Assembly (NCBI GenBank): GCA_030596265.1
Contig: JAUVKM010000079.1
Location: 1 to 8,257 of the forward strand
DNA length: 8,257 bases
From: Candidatus Cloacimonadota bacterium
GTDB lineage: Bacteria; Cloacimonadota; Cloacimonadia; Cloacimonadales; TCS61
Reading direction: 5' to 3'
Below the pieces are notes generated by a model. The model was not told the DNA's origin. It made no database searches and saw only the letters and a program-made list of their open reading frames with translations. The position numbers and the translations under genes are program-made. This document shows, piece by piece, positions 1 to 6,034 of this stretch (position 1 is its first letter; each line of letters starts with the position of its first letter).

Positions 1-1
1 A

Positions 2-88
2 AGATATATTAAGGTTTTGCAGAAATTCAATATGCCGCTGGAAAGACCTGATGATATTGGAGATTTTAGAATTTACGTTTATAAATAG
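2..88 (+). CDS. C-terminal end of an unidentified protein (5' truncated)
   Basis: An open frame enters from the left edge and ends at the TAG at 86-88, giving the last 28 residues of a protein (start RYIKVLQKF, end GDFRIYVYK). The fragment is too short to assign to a family. The alternating hydrophobic/charged pattern at the end suggests a terminal beta strand. It is judged real because its stop codon is embedded in the Shine-Dalgarno sequence of the next gene (TAGGAG at 86-91), the usual arrangement inside an operon. It therefore probably shares a transcript with the hydrolase and lipoprotein that follow. No function is proposed. Confidence 0.6.
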   Translation, partial: RYIKVLQKFNMPLERPDDIGDFRIYVYK

Positions 89-91
89 GAG
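86..91 (+). promoter_or_regulatory. RBS of the hydrolase gene, overlapping the upstream stop codon
   Basis: TAGGAG contains the AGGAG core 5 nt before the GTG start at 97 and includes the TAG stop of the preceding frame. This supports the GTG start and suggests translational coupling between the two genes. Confidence 0.7.
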
Positions 92-96
92 TAATT

Positions 97-1620
97 GTGA
101 GAAAATATCTATTATTCATTCTATTAATTGTCTTAATCAATCTTACTTATGCTGAAGAAATTAATACAGAGATTATTAATAAATTATTTTCTGATCAACA
201 AATATCAAATGATTCACTTTTTACGATACTATCAAATTGGCAAAATTATTCTCAACCGGACAGCACTAACGTTTTTCTTTTGGAACACAATCAAGTTAAT
301 GATACATTGGCTGCACCTTATGTTGTATATATTCCAAAGGGATACGATTGTAAGAAGAAAACTCCTCTCATAATTTATCTTCACGGTGGTGTGAGTACAA
401 AGGTGTTTCATGAAACTCCAGTAGAATACGCAAAGCAGAATTATTTTACAAAGTATGCTAAAGAAAATAACTGGATTGTTGTATACCCTATGGGGAATAA
501 TTATACTGCCTGGTGGAATTTAGCTGGGATCAATAATTTGAAAGCTCAGATCAGAAAGTTAAAATCTCAGTATAATATTGATGATAACAAGATTTATATA
601 TCAGGCTTTTCTGATGGTGGTTCCGGTGCGTTCCATCTTGCATTAAATGCACCTGATGATTTCGCAGCTTTTTATCCTCTTAATGGAATGATTTCAGTAG
701 GAAGTGCCGTTACACAAATACCAGTATATCTTCCAAACTTTACTAATCGTTTTGTTTATGCCATTAATACCGACGAAGATGGGCTTTATCCTGCCAAAGC
801 AATGCGTAATTTTATCAAACTCTCTTTGGAAGCTGATGCTAATTTATTCTATAAAGAATATTGGGGGTTCGGTCATACATTTGAATATGCAAATAAAGAG
901 CTTCCAGTAATCATTGAAAACATGAAAACTAAAGTGAGAGATATCTTCCCATCGGAAATATATTGGGAAACATCTATGTTGAAATATGGAAAATGTGATT
1001 GGATTCAGATAACATCAATTGATACAACGTTATCCTCCAAAGAATGGCACAAAGAATATAATGTAAAAATTGCTGATGAAAGAATTTCATTTGGGTTTTA
1101 TAACGATCGTGAGTATGAAGATTACGGAACCAGAATATCAAAGATTGTACCAAAATCTACATCAGAAACAATGGACTTATTAGAAAATGATATTATAATA
1201 AAAATGGATGGTGTTGAAGCTGAAAACATTGGAAAATTAATTGAATTGCGAAGCAAGAAAAAACGCGGTGATAAATTTGCATTAACAGTTTTACGAGCTG
1301 ATAAAGAAATCCACTTAGCTGGTCAATTCCCGGAAATTGCTTATTATGATGCTTTTAATTATACAAAGCCTTCCGGATCTGTAAATGCTATTTATTATGG
1401 TAATCATTTTAATATTAAAACTTCACGTGTTTCTCAGATAACACTTTATATTCATCCGCAAATGCTCAATCTGGATATCCCTGTTGTTGTTACAATAAAT
1501 GGAAAAGAAGAATTCAATAAAATAATTGAGATTGACCGTAGATTTATGGTAGAGAACTTCAAAGAAAACTATGATAGACAAGCACTTTGGGTTAATAAGA
1601 TAATCCTAAATGTTAAGTAA
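97..1620 (+). CDS. Exported alpha/beta-hydrolase (esterase/depolymerase-like) with a PDZ domain
   Basis: 507 residues, GTG start chosen for the AGGAG 5 nt upstream. Residues 1-19 form a Sec signal peptide (RKY, a hydrophobic stretch, then TYA before EE), so the protein should act outside the inner membrane. Residues about 70-285 are an alpha/beta-hydrolase fold: a YLHGG oxyanion-hole motif at 94-98, a GFSDG nucleophile elbow (GxSxG) with Ser172, a likely acid Asp228 in DEDGLYP, and His260 in GFGHTF. The triad looks complete and in the right order. The layout resembles PHB-depolymerase/feruloyl-esterase or phospholipase/carboxylesterase-type enzymes; a serine peptidase is a less likely alternative. 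Residues about 342-412 look like a PDZ domain (TRISKIVPKST, then LLENDIIIKMDGVEAEN). The last roughly 95 residues are beta-rich and unassigned. The substrate is unknown. No T9SS tail or C-terminal anchor is visible. The next gene, a lipoprotein, overlaps or abuts its stop codon. Confidence 0.88.
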   Translation: MRKYLLFILLIVLINLTYAEEINTEIINKLFSDQQISNDSLFTILSNWQNYSQPDSTNVFLLEHNQVNDTLAAPYVVYIPKGYDCKKKTPLIIYLHGGVSTKVFHETPVEYAKQNYFTKYAKENNWIVVYPMGNNYTAWWNLAGINNLKAQIRKLKSQYNIDDNKIYISGFSDGGSGAFHLALNAPDDFAAFYPLNGMISVGSAVTQIPVYLPNFTNRFVYAINTDEDGLYPAKAMRNFIKLSLEADANLFYKEYWGFGHTFEYANKELPVIIENMKTKVRDIFPSEIYWETSMLKYGKCDWIQITSIDTTLSSKEWHKEYNVKIADERISFGFYNDREYEDYGTRISKIVPKSTSETMDLLENDIIIKMDGVEAENIGKLIELRSKKKRGDKFALTVLRADKEIHLAGQFPEIAYYDAFNYTKPSGSVNAIYYGNHFNIKTSRVSQITLYIHPQMLNLDIPVVVTINGKEEFNKIIEIDRRFMVENFKENYDRQALWVNKIILNVK

Positions 1621-2095
1621 ATCTATGAAATATCTATTACTATTACTATTATTATCATTTATGTTTCTTTTTCTAACTTCATGTGATACAACATCATCGG
1701 AAGAACTGGATAAAAATGAGATCATTGATATTCTGGATTCGATTCAATCTAACTTCAATTTTGATGATCTGGATGGAATTATGCAATATTATCATCAGGA
1801 TTTCTCACATAATGGTGATGACTTTGAATGGGAAAGAAATACAATATGGTTCACAAGATTAAATGATTATCAGAATTTAAACTTTGAAAATATTGAGATC
1901 GCATTGAATGGAAATTATGCTACAGCTTCATTTATAATGCACCTCGATGAAACTTCTACAGATGAACCTTCTGACGAAAATGGAGATATATCATATTTTT
2001 ATCGTGATTTAGATGGCTGGAAATTATGTGGGAATTTTTTTATTGTTTTCCTTAAATTAGGAAATTGTAAAAGATTTAAATTAAAACATAAATAA
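1610..2095 (+). CDS. Small lipoprotein, probable NTF2-like (SnoaL/DUF4440-type) domain
   Basis: 161 residues from the ATG at 1610, which overlaps the hydrolase stop by 11 nt. A second ATG at 1625, 4 nt after that stop, gives 156 residues and a more typical lipoprotein signal (MKYLLLLLLLS). Neither start has a strong Shine-Dalgarno, so translational coupling is likely and the start is uncertain. A long Leu/Phe segment runs into the lipobox LTSC, with Cys25 (Cys20 from the second start) as the lipidated residue, followed by Asp. About residues 35-145 have the pattern of an NTF2-like fold: a helix with IIDILDSIQSNFNFDDLDGIMQYYHQDF, a helix with WFTRLNDYQNL, then strands NIEIALNGNYATASFIM and ISYFYRDLDGWKLCG. 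Such domains in lipoproteins usually have no known catalytic role. Co-transcription with the hydrolase suggests a shared envelope role, which is inference. A hairpin terminator begins on its stop codon. Confidence 0.8.
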   Translation: MLSKSMKYLLLLLLLSFMFLFLTSCDTTSSEELDKNEIIDILDSIQSNFNFDDLDGIMQYYHQDFSHNGDDFEWERNTIWFTRLNDYQNLNFENIEIALNGNYATASFIMHLDETSTDEPSDENGDISYFYRDLDGWKLCGNFFIVFLKLGNCKRFKLKHK

Positions 2096-2128
2096 AACCC
2101 AGCCTGAGTATTTCTCAAGCTGGGTTTT
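2094..2128. terminator. Bidirectional intrinsic terminator between convergent genes
   Basis: A perfect 10-bp stem (AAAACCCAGC with GCTGGGTTTT), one C/A mismatch, 4 further pairs (TGAG with CTCA) and a 5-nt TATTT loop. Terminal A and T runs give a U-tract when read from either strand. It begins on the last two bases of the lipoprotein stop codon and ends 13 nt before the stop of the convergent propeller gene, so it should end both transcripts. Confidence 0.92.
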
Positions 2129-2141
2129 GTCTATTAGTGTA

Positions 2142-4445
2142 TTACTTTAGAAGCAGCATTTTCTTTATTGTTTCTGTTTGATTGTTCACTTTCAATTTGT
2201 AGAAATATACTCCCGAACTAACAGGTTCATTCAATTCATCATTTCCATCCCAGATTACAGAATGAATTCCTTTCTGAAATGACTCATTATTAATTAGTTT
2301 TTTAACTAATTGTCCTTTAATATTATAAATTGATAAGCTTATTTTACCTGATTGAGTTAAATTGAATTTTATATTTGTTTGAGGATTAAATGGATTTGGA
2401 TAATTCTGCAAAGACAATTGCATTATTTCCGGTAAAATAGTATTGTTTATATCTAATGATATATTTTCACCGATCCAGACTCCATCTCCATGCGTTGCAA
2501 CATAAACTTTATTTTCATCTAACACTGGAATAAAATCCAATGTTCGGTTATCATAATTACCTTCTAACACAAACCAGTTTTCCCCTGCATCCGTACTATA
2601 ATGAATTCCATTATTAGGTGTACAATAAAACATATTATCCGGATTATTCTTATCAAAAACCAGATTACCTATAGCCGGAACCGGAACTGTCCAATTTGAA
2701 TAAGTATCCAATACTTGAGAGGTTGCACCCCAATCATAAGAGACACTTAGTGTGTTTCTATTTGAATAATAAATTGTATTTGAGTTTTGAGGATGAATAC
2801 CGATAATTTCATCAATAAAAACTAAATGTTCCCAAGAATTTCCTCCATCAACACTTCGATAATCAGCATAATATATGGTGTCAGGATAATTCGGATCAAT
2901 TGTAACCATCGGATAATTTGCATTTCCTCCATGGATCAAATTCCAAGTATCTCCGTAATTCTCTGTTTTATAAACTCTATTACCATAATAAACAGATACG
3001 ATGTATACTATATTAGTACTTTGTGGATTAATAGAAATATCAAGTATATCTCCAATTACGTTATGTCTTATATCTTCAAATGTTAAACCACCATCGAAGC
3101 TGCGCATTACGTTTTGACCCCCATAATATAAAGTATCCGGATGTTGAGGATCATATTTGACAGAATTTATAGATTCATCACTTTCCTGCTGCCAGGAAAT
3201 ACATCCATCTGTACTTTTCCATAAACCCTGGTTTCCACCGGCATAATAAATATTGGGATCATAAGGATGTAATTCTATCTCCTTTATATAAGAATTAAAT
3301 ATGTTTGAGTTTTCTAATTGACAGTTGAATCCACCATCATTTGATTTATATATACCACAACATGTACCAAAATAAATATTATTTATATTTTCTCTATTGG
3401 CTTCACAACGATTACGAAGGATAACTCCTCTTCCAGCACATAATGAATCTATATATATCCAAGTATTACCATTATCACTACTTTTTTTAACATTCCCGTA
3501 AGATGTATACCCCCATCCTTTTGCTACATATAAATTGTATTCTGAATCAGCATATAAACTTGTAAGCCATAATTCAGGATTATACATATCAGGATAAGGT
3601 GTCCATGTATAACCACCATCTGTTGAAGAAGCCAATAAGATATCCTGGAATGATGTAATTATAATACTCCACATGTTCAGATTATTATCAGGATTTATAG
3701 ACAAGTTATAAATTGGAAAATCATCCATAATTATTTGCCACTCATTCCCACCATCTATACTTTCTATTAATCCCCATGAAAAACCTGGTTCTCCGCCACT
3801 GTTAATCCCTACATATAGATGTTCTTCACTATCAGGTACATTAGTAATACAAGCTATATGATATGTATCTCCATGAGGTACGTCTTCAATTAATTCCCAG
3901 TTATTTCCACCATCAATAGTTTGATATAACCCACCATTTGTTAAGGGTAATGGAGGTCCAACAAACTGTGGTTTTGCACCAATAAAAATCTTATCAGGAT
4001 TATTTTCATTTATATGAATATAATCAACATCGAGAGAATCGGGCAATGTTTCATTTGCCTGTAGCCAATTTATTCCTCCATCATTGCTCTCAAATAACCC
4101 TCTCCCACCAGTTCCAACCCAGAGATGTTCAGCATTTGTGGGATCAATAGCAATTGATTGTATAGGATAATAATCACCATACCACCAGCATGGTTGAGTA
4201 GGAGAATTATTAGAAGGATCTTCCCAAGTTGGTATATTCTCAATCGAACAATGAATCCAAGTTTCTGCTGCATCTATACTTTTATAGACCCCATCACAAA
4301 ACGTACCAACATAAATAACACTTGTGTCTGATGGGGCAATTGCCAGGGAAATAACATGTGCGGAATATGGACCGTTTCTATTCCATTCTTGTGCTGAAAT
4401 GTTAATGATTGCAATTAGAAATATAATTGAATAAAGATATTTCAT
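2142..4445 (-). CDS. Secreted Asp-box (BNR/sortilin-like) beta-propeller with C-terminal T9SS sorting domain
   Basis: 767 residues from the ATG at 4445, preferred over a TTG at 4466 because a GAGG Shine-Dalgarno lies 8-9 nt upstream and it gives a normal signal peptide (residues 1-18, INISA then QEW). The body holds 13 Asp-box-like motifs of the SxDxGxTW type, starting near residues 56, 120, 176, 229, 274, 322, 368, 411, 449, 494, 531, 569 and 617. Many are preceded by strands such as TIYYADY or HLWVGTG, and several by DPxNPD-type turns. This is the repeat of sortilin/Vps10-like, sialidase-type and YCF48-like propellers; the copy number could make one ten-bladed or two smaller propellers. No sialidase active-site pattern is evident, so binding rather than catalysis is likely. 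From about residue 675 is a FlgD-like/T9SS type A sorting domain (NYPNPFNPQTNIKF at 681-694, then GVYFYKLKV and a KKMLLLK end), which implies export by the Por system and cell-surface attachment or release. The gene has its own promoter and ends at the shared terminator. Confidence 0.9.
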   Translation of the reverse strand: MKYLYSIIFLIAIINISAQEWNRNGPYSAHVISLAIAPSDTSVIYVGTFCDGVYKSIDAAETWIHCSIENIPTWEDPSNNSPTQPCWWYGDYYPIQSIAIDPTNAEHLWVGTGGRGLFESNDGGINWLQANETLPDSLDVDYIHINENNPDKIFIGAKPQFVGPPLPLTNGGLYQTIDGGNNWELIEDVPHGDTYHIACITNVPDSEEHLYVGINSGGEPGFSWGLIESIDGGNEWQIIMDDFPIYNLSINPDNNLNMWSIIITSFQDILLASSTDGGYTWTPYPDMYNPELWLTSLYADSEYNLYVAKGWGYTSYGNVKKSSDNGNTWIYIDSLCAGRGVILRNRCEANRENINNIYFGTCCGIYKSNDGGFNCQLENSNIFNSYIKEIELHPYDPNIYYAGGNQGLWKSTDGCISWQQESDESINSVKYDPQHPDTLYYGGQNVMRSFDGGLTFEDIRHNVIGDILDISINPQSTNIVYIVSVYYGNRVYKTENYGDTWNLIHGGNANYPMVTIDPNYPDTIYYADYRSVDGGNSWEHLVFIDEIIGIHPQNSNTIYYSNRNTLSVSYDWGATSQVLDTYSNWTVPVPAIGNLVFDKNNPDNMFYCTPNNGIHYSTDAGENWFVLEGNYDNRTLDFIPVLDENKVYVATHGDGVWIGENISLDINNTILPEIMQLSLQNYPNPFNPQTNIKFNLTQSGKISLSIYNIKGQLVKKLINNESFQKGIHSVIWDGNDELNEPVSSGVYFYKLKVNNQTETIKKMLLLK

Positions 4446-4453
4446 TTTTTTTA

Positions 4454-4457
4454 CCTC
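4454..4457 (-). promoter_or_regulatory. RBS that sets the propeller gene start at 4445
   Basis: GAGG on the - strand lies 8 nt before the ATG at 4443-4445 once the following T is counted (TTGAGGT then an A-run). The alternative TTG start 21 nt upstream has no purine-rich sequence in front of it and would add seven charged residues before the signal peptide. Confidence 0.75.
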
Positions 4458-4504
4458 AATTTTCAAATTATCTAAATATAAATTAAATCATCAATGTAAA
4501 ACCG

Positions 4505-4533
4505 ATTTTAGTAAAATAAAATTTAAGTGTCAA
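4505..4533 (-). promoter_or_regulatory. Sigma70-type promoter of the propeller gene
   Basis: Read on the - strand, a perfect TTGACA -35 box (4528-4533) is followed by a 17-nt AT-rich spacer and TAAAAT, five of six matches to the -10 consensus (4505-4510). Transcription would start near 4498, leaving a leader of about 50 nt before the ATG at 4445. This promoter lies entirely in the gap between the Cache gene and the propeller gene, so the propeller can be expressed on its own. Confidence 0.7.
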
Positions 4534-4636
4534 TTAGAAAATTACCTGACAATCTATAATTCTGGGTTTGTAAAGTAACGACTCGATGTGCCAATGACCA
4601 ACAAAGATTATATTTTTAATTATAAAAGTTATAGCA

Positions 4637-4657
4637 GTTTGGCATTAATTGCCAAAC
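4637..4657 (-). terminator. Possible weak terminator after the Cache gene
   Basis: GTTTGGCA and TGCCAAAC form a perfect 8-bp stem around a 5-nt TTAAT loop, starting 25 nt past the Cache stop codon. On the - strand the stem is followed by TGCTATAACTTTTA, which is U-rich but interrupted, so this is a weak intrinsic terminator at best. The symmetric sequence could instead be a protein-binding site. Confidence 0.4.
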
Positions 4658-4682
4658 CATGTGAAAATTATTTTTTTATTAG

Positions 4683-5231
4683 TTAATATCTTGGTTGATA
4701 TGCACCACAACCAATGAATATGTTTTCATTGAATCTCTTTAAATATGTAAGTTTCATCTCAACTTTCTGAGTTTCGTAATTCCTCCAGTAGTATTCTTTC
4801 CAGCCATTATTTGAATCTTCCATGAGTTTGATGAAATCTTTAATAAAGTATTTGCCGGCAGAATCTTTAAGGTCGATCATATTTTTTCCGATTAATGCTT
4901 CTTCCCCTCCATGAAACAAAACATTACCATCCATATCAATTACAAAAAGGTAAAGGTCTTTAAATTGAAATTGTCCCTCTTTTTCTCTAAAATTTAAAAA
5001 CGCTTTTTCAAAATCAACTTCTTGCATATAATCAATTGCATCTTCTACCATTACTTTCGCTTCTAAAGGGGAACCATAGGGAATTCGATCTTCCCTGGAA
5101 GCTAATGCTGATCCGGAATAAGTGCTTTGTTCTTGTAATTTTTCCTTAATAGATTCATTGGTTGTTGGATTTTCAGCTGATAAACTTAAATAAATTGCAA
5201 CAAAGAGAAATGGGATAATTATTCTTTTCAT
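4683..5231 (-). CDS. Exported single-Cache-domain protein
   Basis: 182 residues from the ATG at 5231, preferred because a strong GGAGG lies 5 nt upstream. The longer frame's TTG at 5243 overlaps that RBS and is not credible. Residues 1-19 are a Sec signal peptide (MKRIIIPFLF to LSLSA, then EN). Residues about 57-179 match the single-Cache (sCache_2-like) ligand-binding fold of bacterial sensors: a helix with AKVMVEDAIDYMQ, then KDLYLFVIDMDGNVLFHGG (92-109), the IGKNMIDLKDSAGKYFIKDFI segment (114-134), the conserved GWKEYYWRN (143-151), KVEMKLTYLKRF and the closing NIFIGCGAYQ. Such domains usually sit outside the membrane in chemoreceptors and histidine kinases and bind small organic acids. 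Here there is no transmembrane anchor beyond the signal peptide and no signalling domain, so it is a soluble periplasmic orphan. The ligand and any partner are unknown. It is separated from both neighbours by more than 200 bp and is probably a single-gene transcript. Confidence 0.85.
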   Translation of the reverse strand: MKRIIIPFLFVAIYLSLSAENPTTNESIKEKLQEQSTYSGSALASREDRIPYGSPLEAKVMVEDAIDYMQEVDFEKAFLNFREKEGQFQFKDLYLFVIDMDGNVLFHGGEEALIGKNMIDLKDSAGKYFIKDFIKLMEDSNNGWKEYYWRNYETQKVEMKLTYLKRFNENIFIGCGAYQPRY

Positions 5232-5236
5232 ACTTA

Positions 5237-5241
5237 CCTCC
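5237..5241 (-). promoter_or_regulatory. RBS that sets the Cache gene start at 5231
   Basis: GGAGG on the - strand, 5 nt before the ATG at 5229-5231. It overlaps the only upstream in-frame start candidate (TTG at 5243) and so excludes it. Confidence 0.85.
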
Positions 5242-5260
5242 AATATGTTTAGAGTTCTGC

Positions 5261-5289
5261 ATAATAGAGTGTTTATGTCATCCTGACGA
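5261..5289 (-). promoter_or_regulatory. Candidate promoter of the Cache gene
   Basis: On the - strand, TATTAT (5261-5266; five of six to the -10 consensus) is preceded at 17 nt by TCGTCA (5284-5289; four of six to the -35 consensus). The predicted start is near 5254, giving a leader of just over 20 nt. The -35 box falls inside the end of the repeat element at 5276-5394. Support is moderate because AT-rich DNA yields such matches by chance. Confidence 0.35.
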
Positions 5290-5394
5290 ATCAGCCAAAG
5301 GCTGATAAATCTTGCACGTTGTTCTTAGGAAGGATCTCCGCTTATAATGAGATTCTGCGTTAGAAATTACTCCGAAGATTTCCTCAGAAAGACA
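5276..5394. repeat. Probable dispersed non-coding repeat (MITE/REP-like) with imperfect terminal inverted repeats
   Basis: The ends are inverted copies: TGTCATCCTGACGAA at 5276-5290 matches the reverse complement of 5380-5394 at 12 of 15 positions. Inside are a perfect 7-bp hairpin with an AAA loop (ATCAGCC/GGCTGAT, 5290-5306) and a second arm pair GGATCTC/GAGATTC around a 10-nt loop (about 5332-5355). The words TCATCCTGA and AAGGATCTC resemble short intergenic repeats I recall as common in several bacterial phyla. No second copy lies in this window, so the dispersed nature is inferred from structure and recall. Its base composition is visibly richer in G and C than the surrounding spacer. 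No open frame is present. Confidence 0.5.
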
Positions 5395-5468
5395 GCATTT
5401 TACATTCTGCTGAACACTTTTTATAAATAAGGTAACCTTTATTAAAATAATTGCTATATAAAATTAAA

Positions 5469-5492
5469 AAAACCGTTCTTTCGAACGGTTTT
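5469..5492 (-). terminator. Strong intrinsic terminator of the rimO-trpS-secG-tRNA-Leu block
   Basis: A perfect 10-bp stem (AAAACCGTTC with GAACGGTTTT) closes a GAAA tetraloop on the - strand transcript and is followed by a run of seven T and then AATTTTA. It begins 4 nt after the CCA end of the tRNA, so it ends the tRNA-containing transcript. Confidence 0.95.
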
Positions 5493-5496
5493 GTAT

Positions 5497-5584
5497 TGGT
5501 GCAGAAGGCGGGACTTGAACCCGCACACCCGCATTGGGCACAAGATCCTTAGTCTTGCGTGTCTGCCAATTCCACCACTTCTGC
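5497..5584 (-). tRNA. tRNA-Leu, anticodon AAG (leuU-like), CCA encoded
   Basis: 88 nt folding into a class II tRNA. There is a perfect 7-bp acceptor stem (GCAGAAG/CTTCTGC), discriminator A and encoded CCA (5497-5499). The D arm is GTG...CAC with the TTGG loop motif. The anticodon arm has stem CAAGA/TCTTG and loop CTAAGGA, a 16-nt variable region follows, and the T arm is GCGGG-TTCAAGT-CCCGC. Loop positions 34-36 read A-A-G (window 5548-5550), the anticodon for CUU leucine codons. The G after the anticodon is the usual methylated G37 context. The D arm, variable-arm start GTGCCCAAT and T arm closely resemble E. coli tRNA-Leu(GAG), leuU, as I recall it, and leuU also follows secG there. It starts 7 nt after the secG stop and must be processed from the shared transcript. 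A34 is unusual for a bacterial leucine tRNA (see findings). Confidence 0.95.
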
Positions 5585-5591
5585 TAATTTC

Positions 5592-5954
5592 TTATTCTGT
5601 TGGTTTTTGAGTAGGTTCTTCAGTTGATTCTTCAATTGGAAGTATCGGAAGCTCTTCCTGCTCAAGAGGCTCTGCCACTTGTTCTTTTTTCATCTTTTCA
5701 ACTGCTTTACTGCTTGCTGTTGGTTCTTTACCTTTCAACTGGAATGCAAGCAAAATACAATTTAATACAAAAAGAACTGCAAGAATCTGTGTAGCATTCT
5801 TTAAAAACTTAGAGGCACCCTGACCGCCAAGAACGTTAGAAGCTGCTCCACCAACCATCCCGTCGAGAGCTCCACCCTTACTTGATTGAGCTAAAATAAC
5901 CATAATCAAAGCTACTGAAATTATAACATGTATTATCATTAATATTGTATACAT
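5592..5954 (-). CDS. secG: Protein translocase subunit SecG
   Basis: 120 residues; start ATG at 5954 with AGGAG 5-6 nt upstream. SecG is the small auxiliary subunit of the SecYEG inner-membrane channel and helps SecA-driven export. Two membrane helices are evident (residues about 2-22 and 53-73). They are joined by the conserved cytoplasmic loop with AQSSKGGALDG (22-32), a Gly/Ala-rich stretch and SKFLKNATQILA (48-59), which is diagnostic for the family. Residues 74-120 form a hydrophilic tail rich in Glu, Pro, Thr and Lys, longer than the minimal SecG core, a feature seen in many SecG proteins. It lies 80 bp downstream of trpS and 7 bp upstream of tRNA-Leu, the same secG-tRNA-Leu pairing as in E. 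coli. It was probably transcribed from its own promoter as well as by read-through. Confidence 0.95.
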   Translation of the reverse strand: MYTILMIIHVIISVALIMVILAQSSKGGALDGMVGGAASNVLGGQGASKFLKNATQILAVLFVLNCILLAFQLKGKEPTASSKAVEKMKKEQVAEPLEQEELPILPIEESTEEPTQKPTE

Positions 5955-5983
5955 TATTTCTCCTAATTACTTACTGCGAAACA

Positions 5984-6011
5984 CAAATATTTATGCTGGA
6001 TATTGTGTCAA
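5984..6011 (-). promoter_or_regulatory. Candidate promoter for secG and tRNA-Leu
   Basis: A perfect TTGACA (6006-6011, - strand) is followed after 16 nt by TATTTG (5984-5989), only three of six to the -10 consensus. The start would be near 5977, about 20 nt before the secG start. The exact -35 in an 80-bp gap is suggestive, but the -10 is poor. Confidence 0.35.
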
Positions 6012-6034
6012 ACAGATTTTATTGTATTTTATAA

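Larger units (their letters stand above)
4446..4682. other. Intergenic region between the propeller and Cache genes
   Basis: 237 bp without a convincing gene. It contains the propeller promoter and RBS on the - strand side and an 8-bp perfect inverted repeat at 4637-4657 near the Cache stop. The middle (about 4540-4620) shows no recognisable structure. A 30-codon + strand frame starting at 4594 lacks a ribosome binding site and is not called. Confidence 0.7.

Noticed and set aside
2826..3086. 86-codon + strand frame antisense to the propeller gene
   Set aside because: A shadow of the strongly supported - strand gene; Ile/Ser-rich low-complexity translation with no start signal.
4446..4466. 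Seven-residue N-terminal extension of the propeller protein from a TTG
   Set aside because: The TTG lacks an RBS, while the internal ATG at 4445 has GAGG at proper distance and starts a clean signal peptide.
4594..4686. A 30-codon + strand open frame (MTNKDYIF...) in the gap before the Cache gene
   Set aside because: No Shine-Dalgarno sequence, it runs through the inverted repeat at 4637-4657 and into the antisense of the Cache stop, and the composition is typical of spacer.
5232..5243. Four-residue extension of the Cache protein from a TTG
   Set aside because: The TTG overlaps the GGAGG that serves the ATG at 5231.
5276..5394. The inverted-repeat element as a CRISPR or integron attachment site
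   Set aside because: No repeated spacers, no cas or integrase gene, and the structure does not show the R-box/L-box pattern of attC sites.
5429..5439. AAGGTAACCTT palindrome in the spacer before the tRNA terminator
   Set aside because: An isolated 11-bp symmetric sequence with no loop for an RNA hairpin and no promoter next to it; expected by chance in a window of this size.
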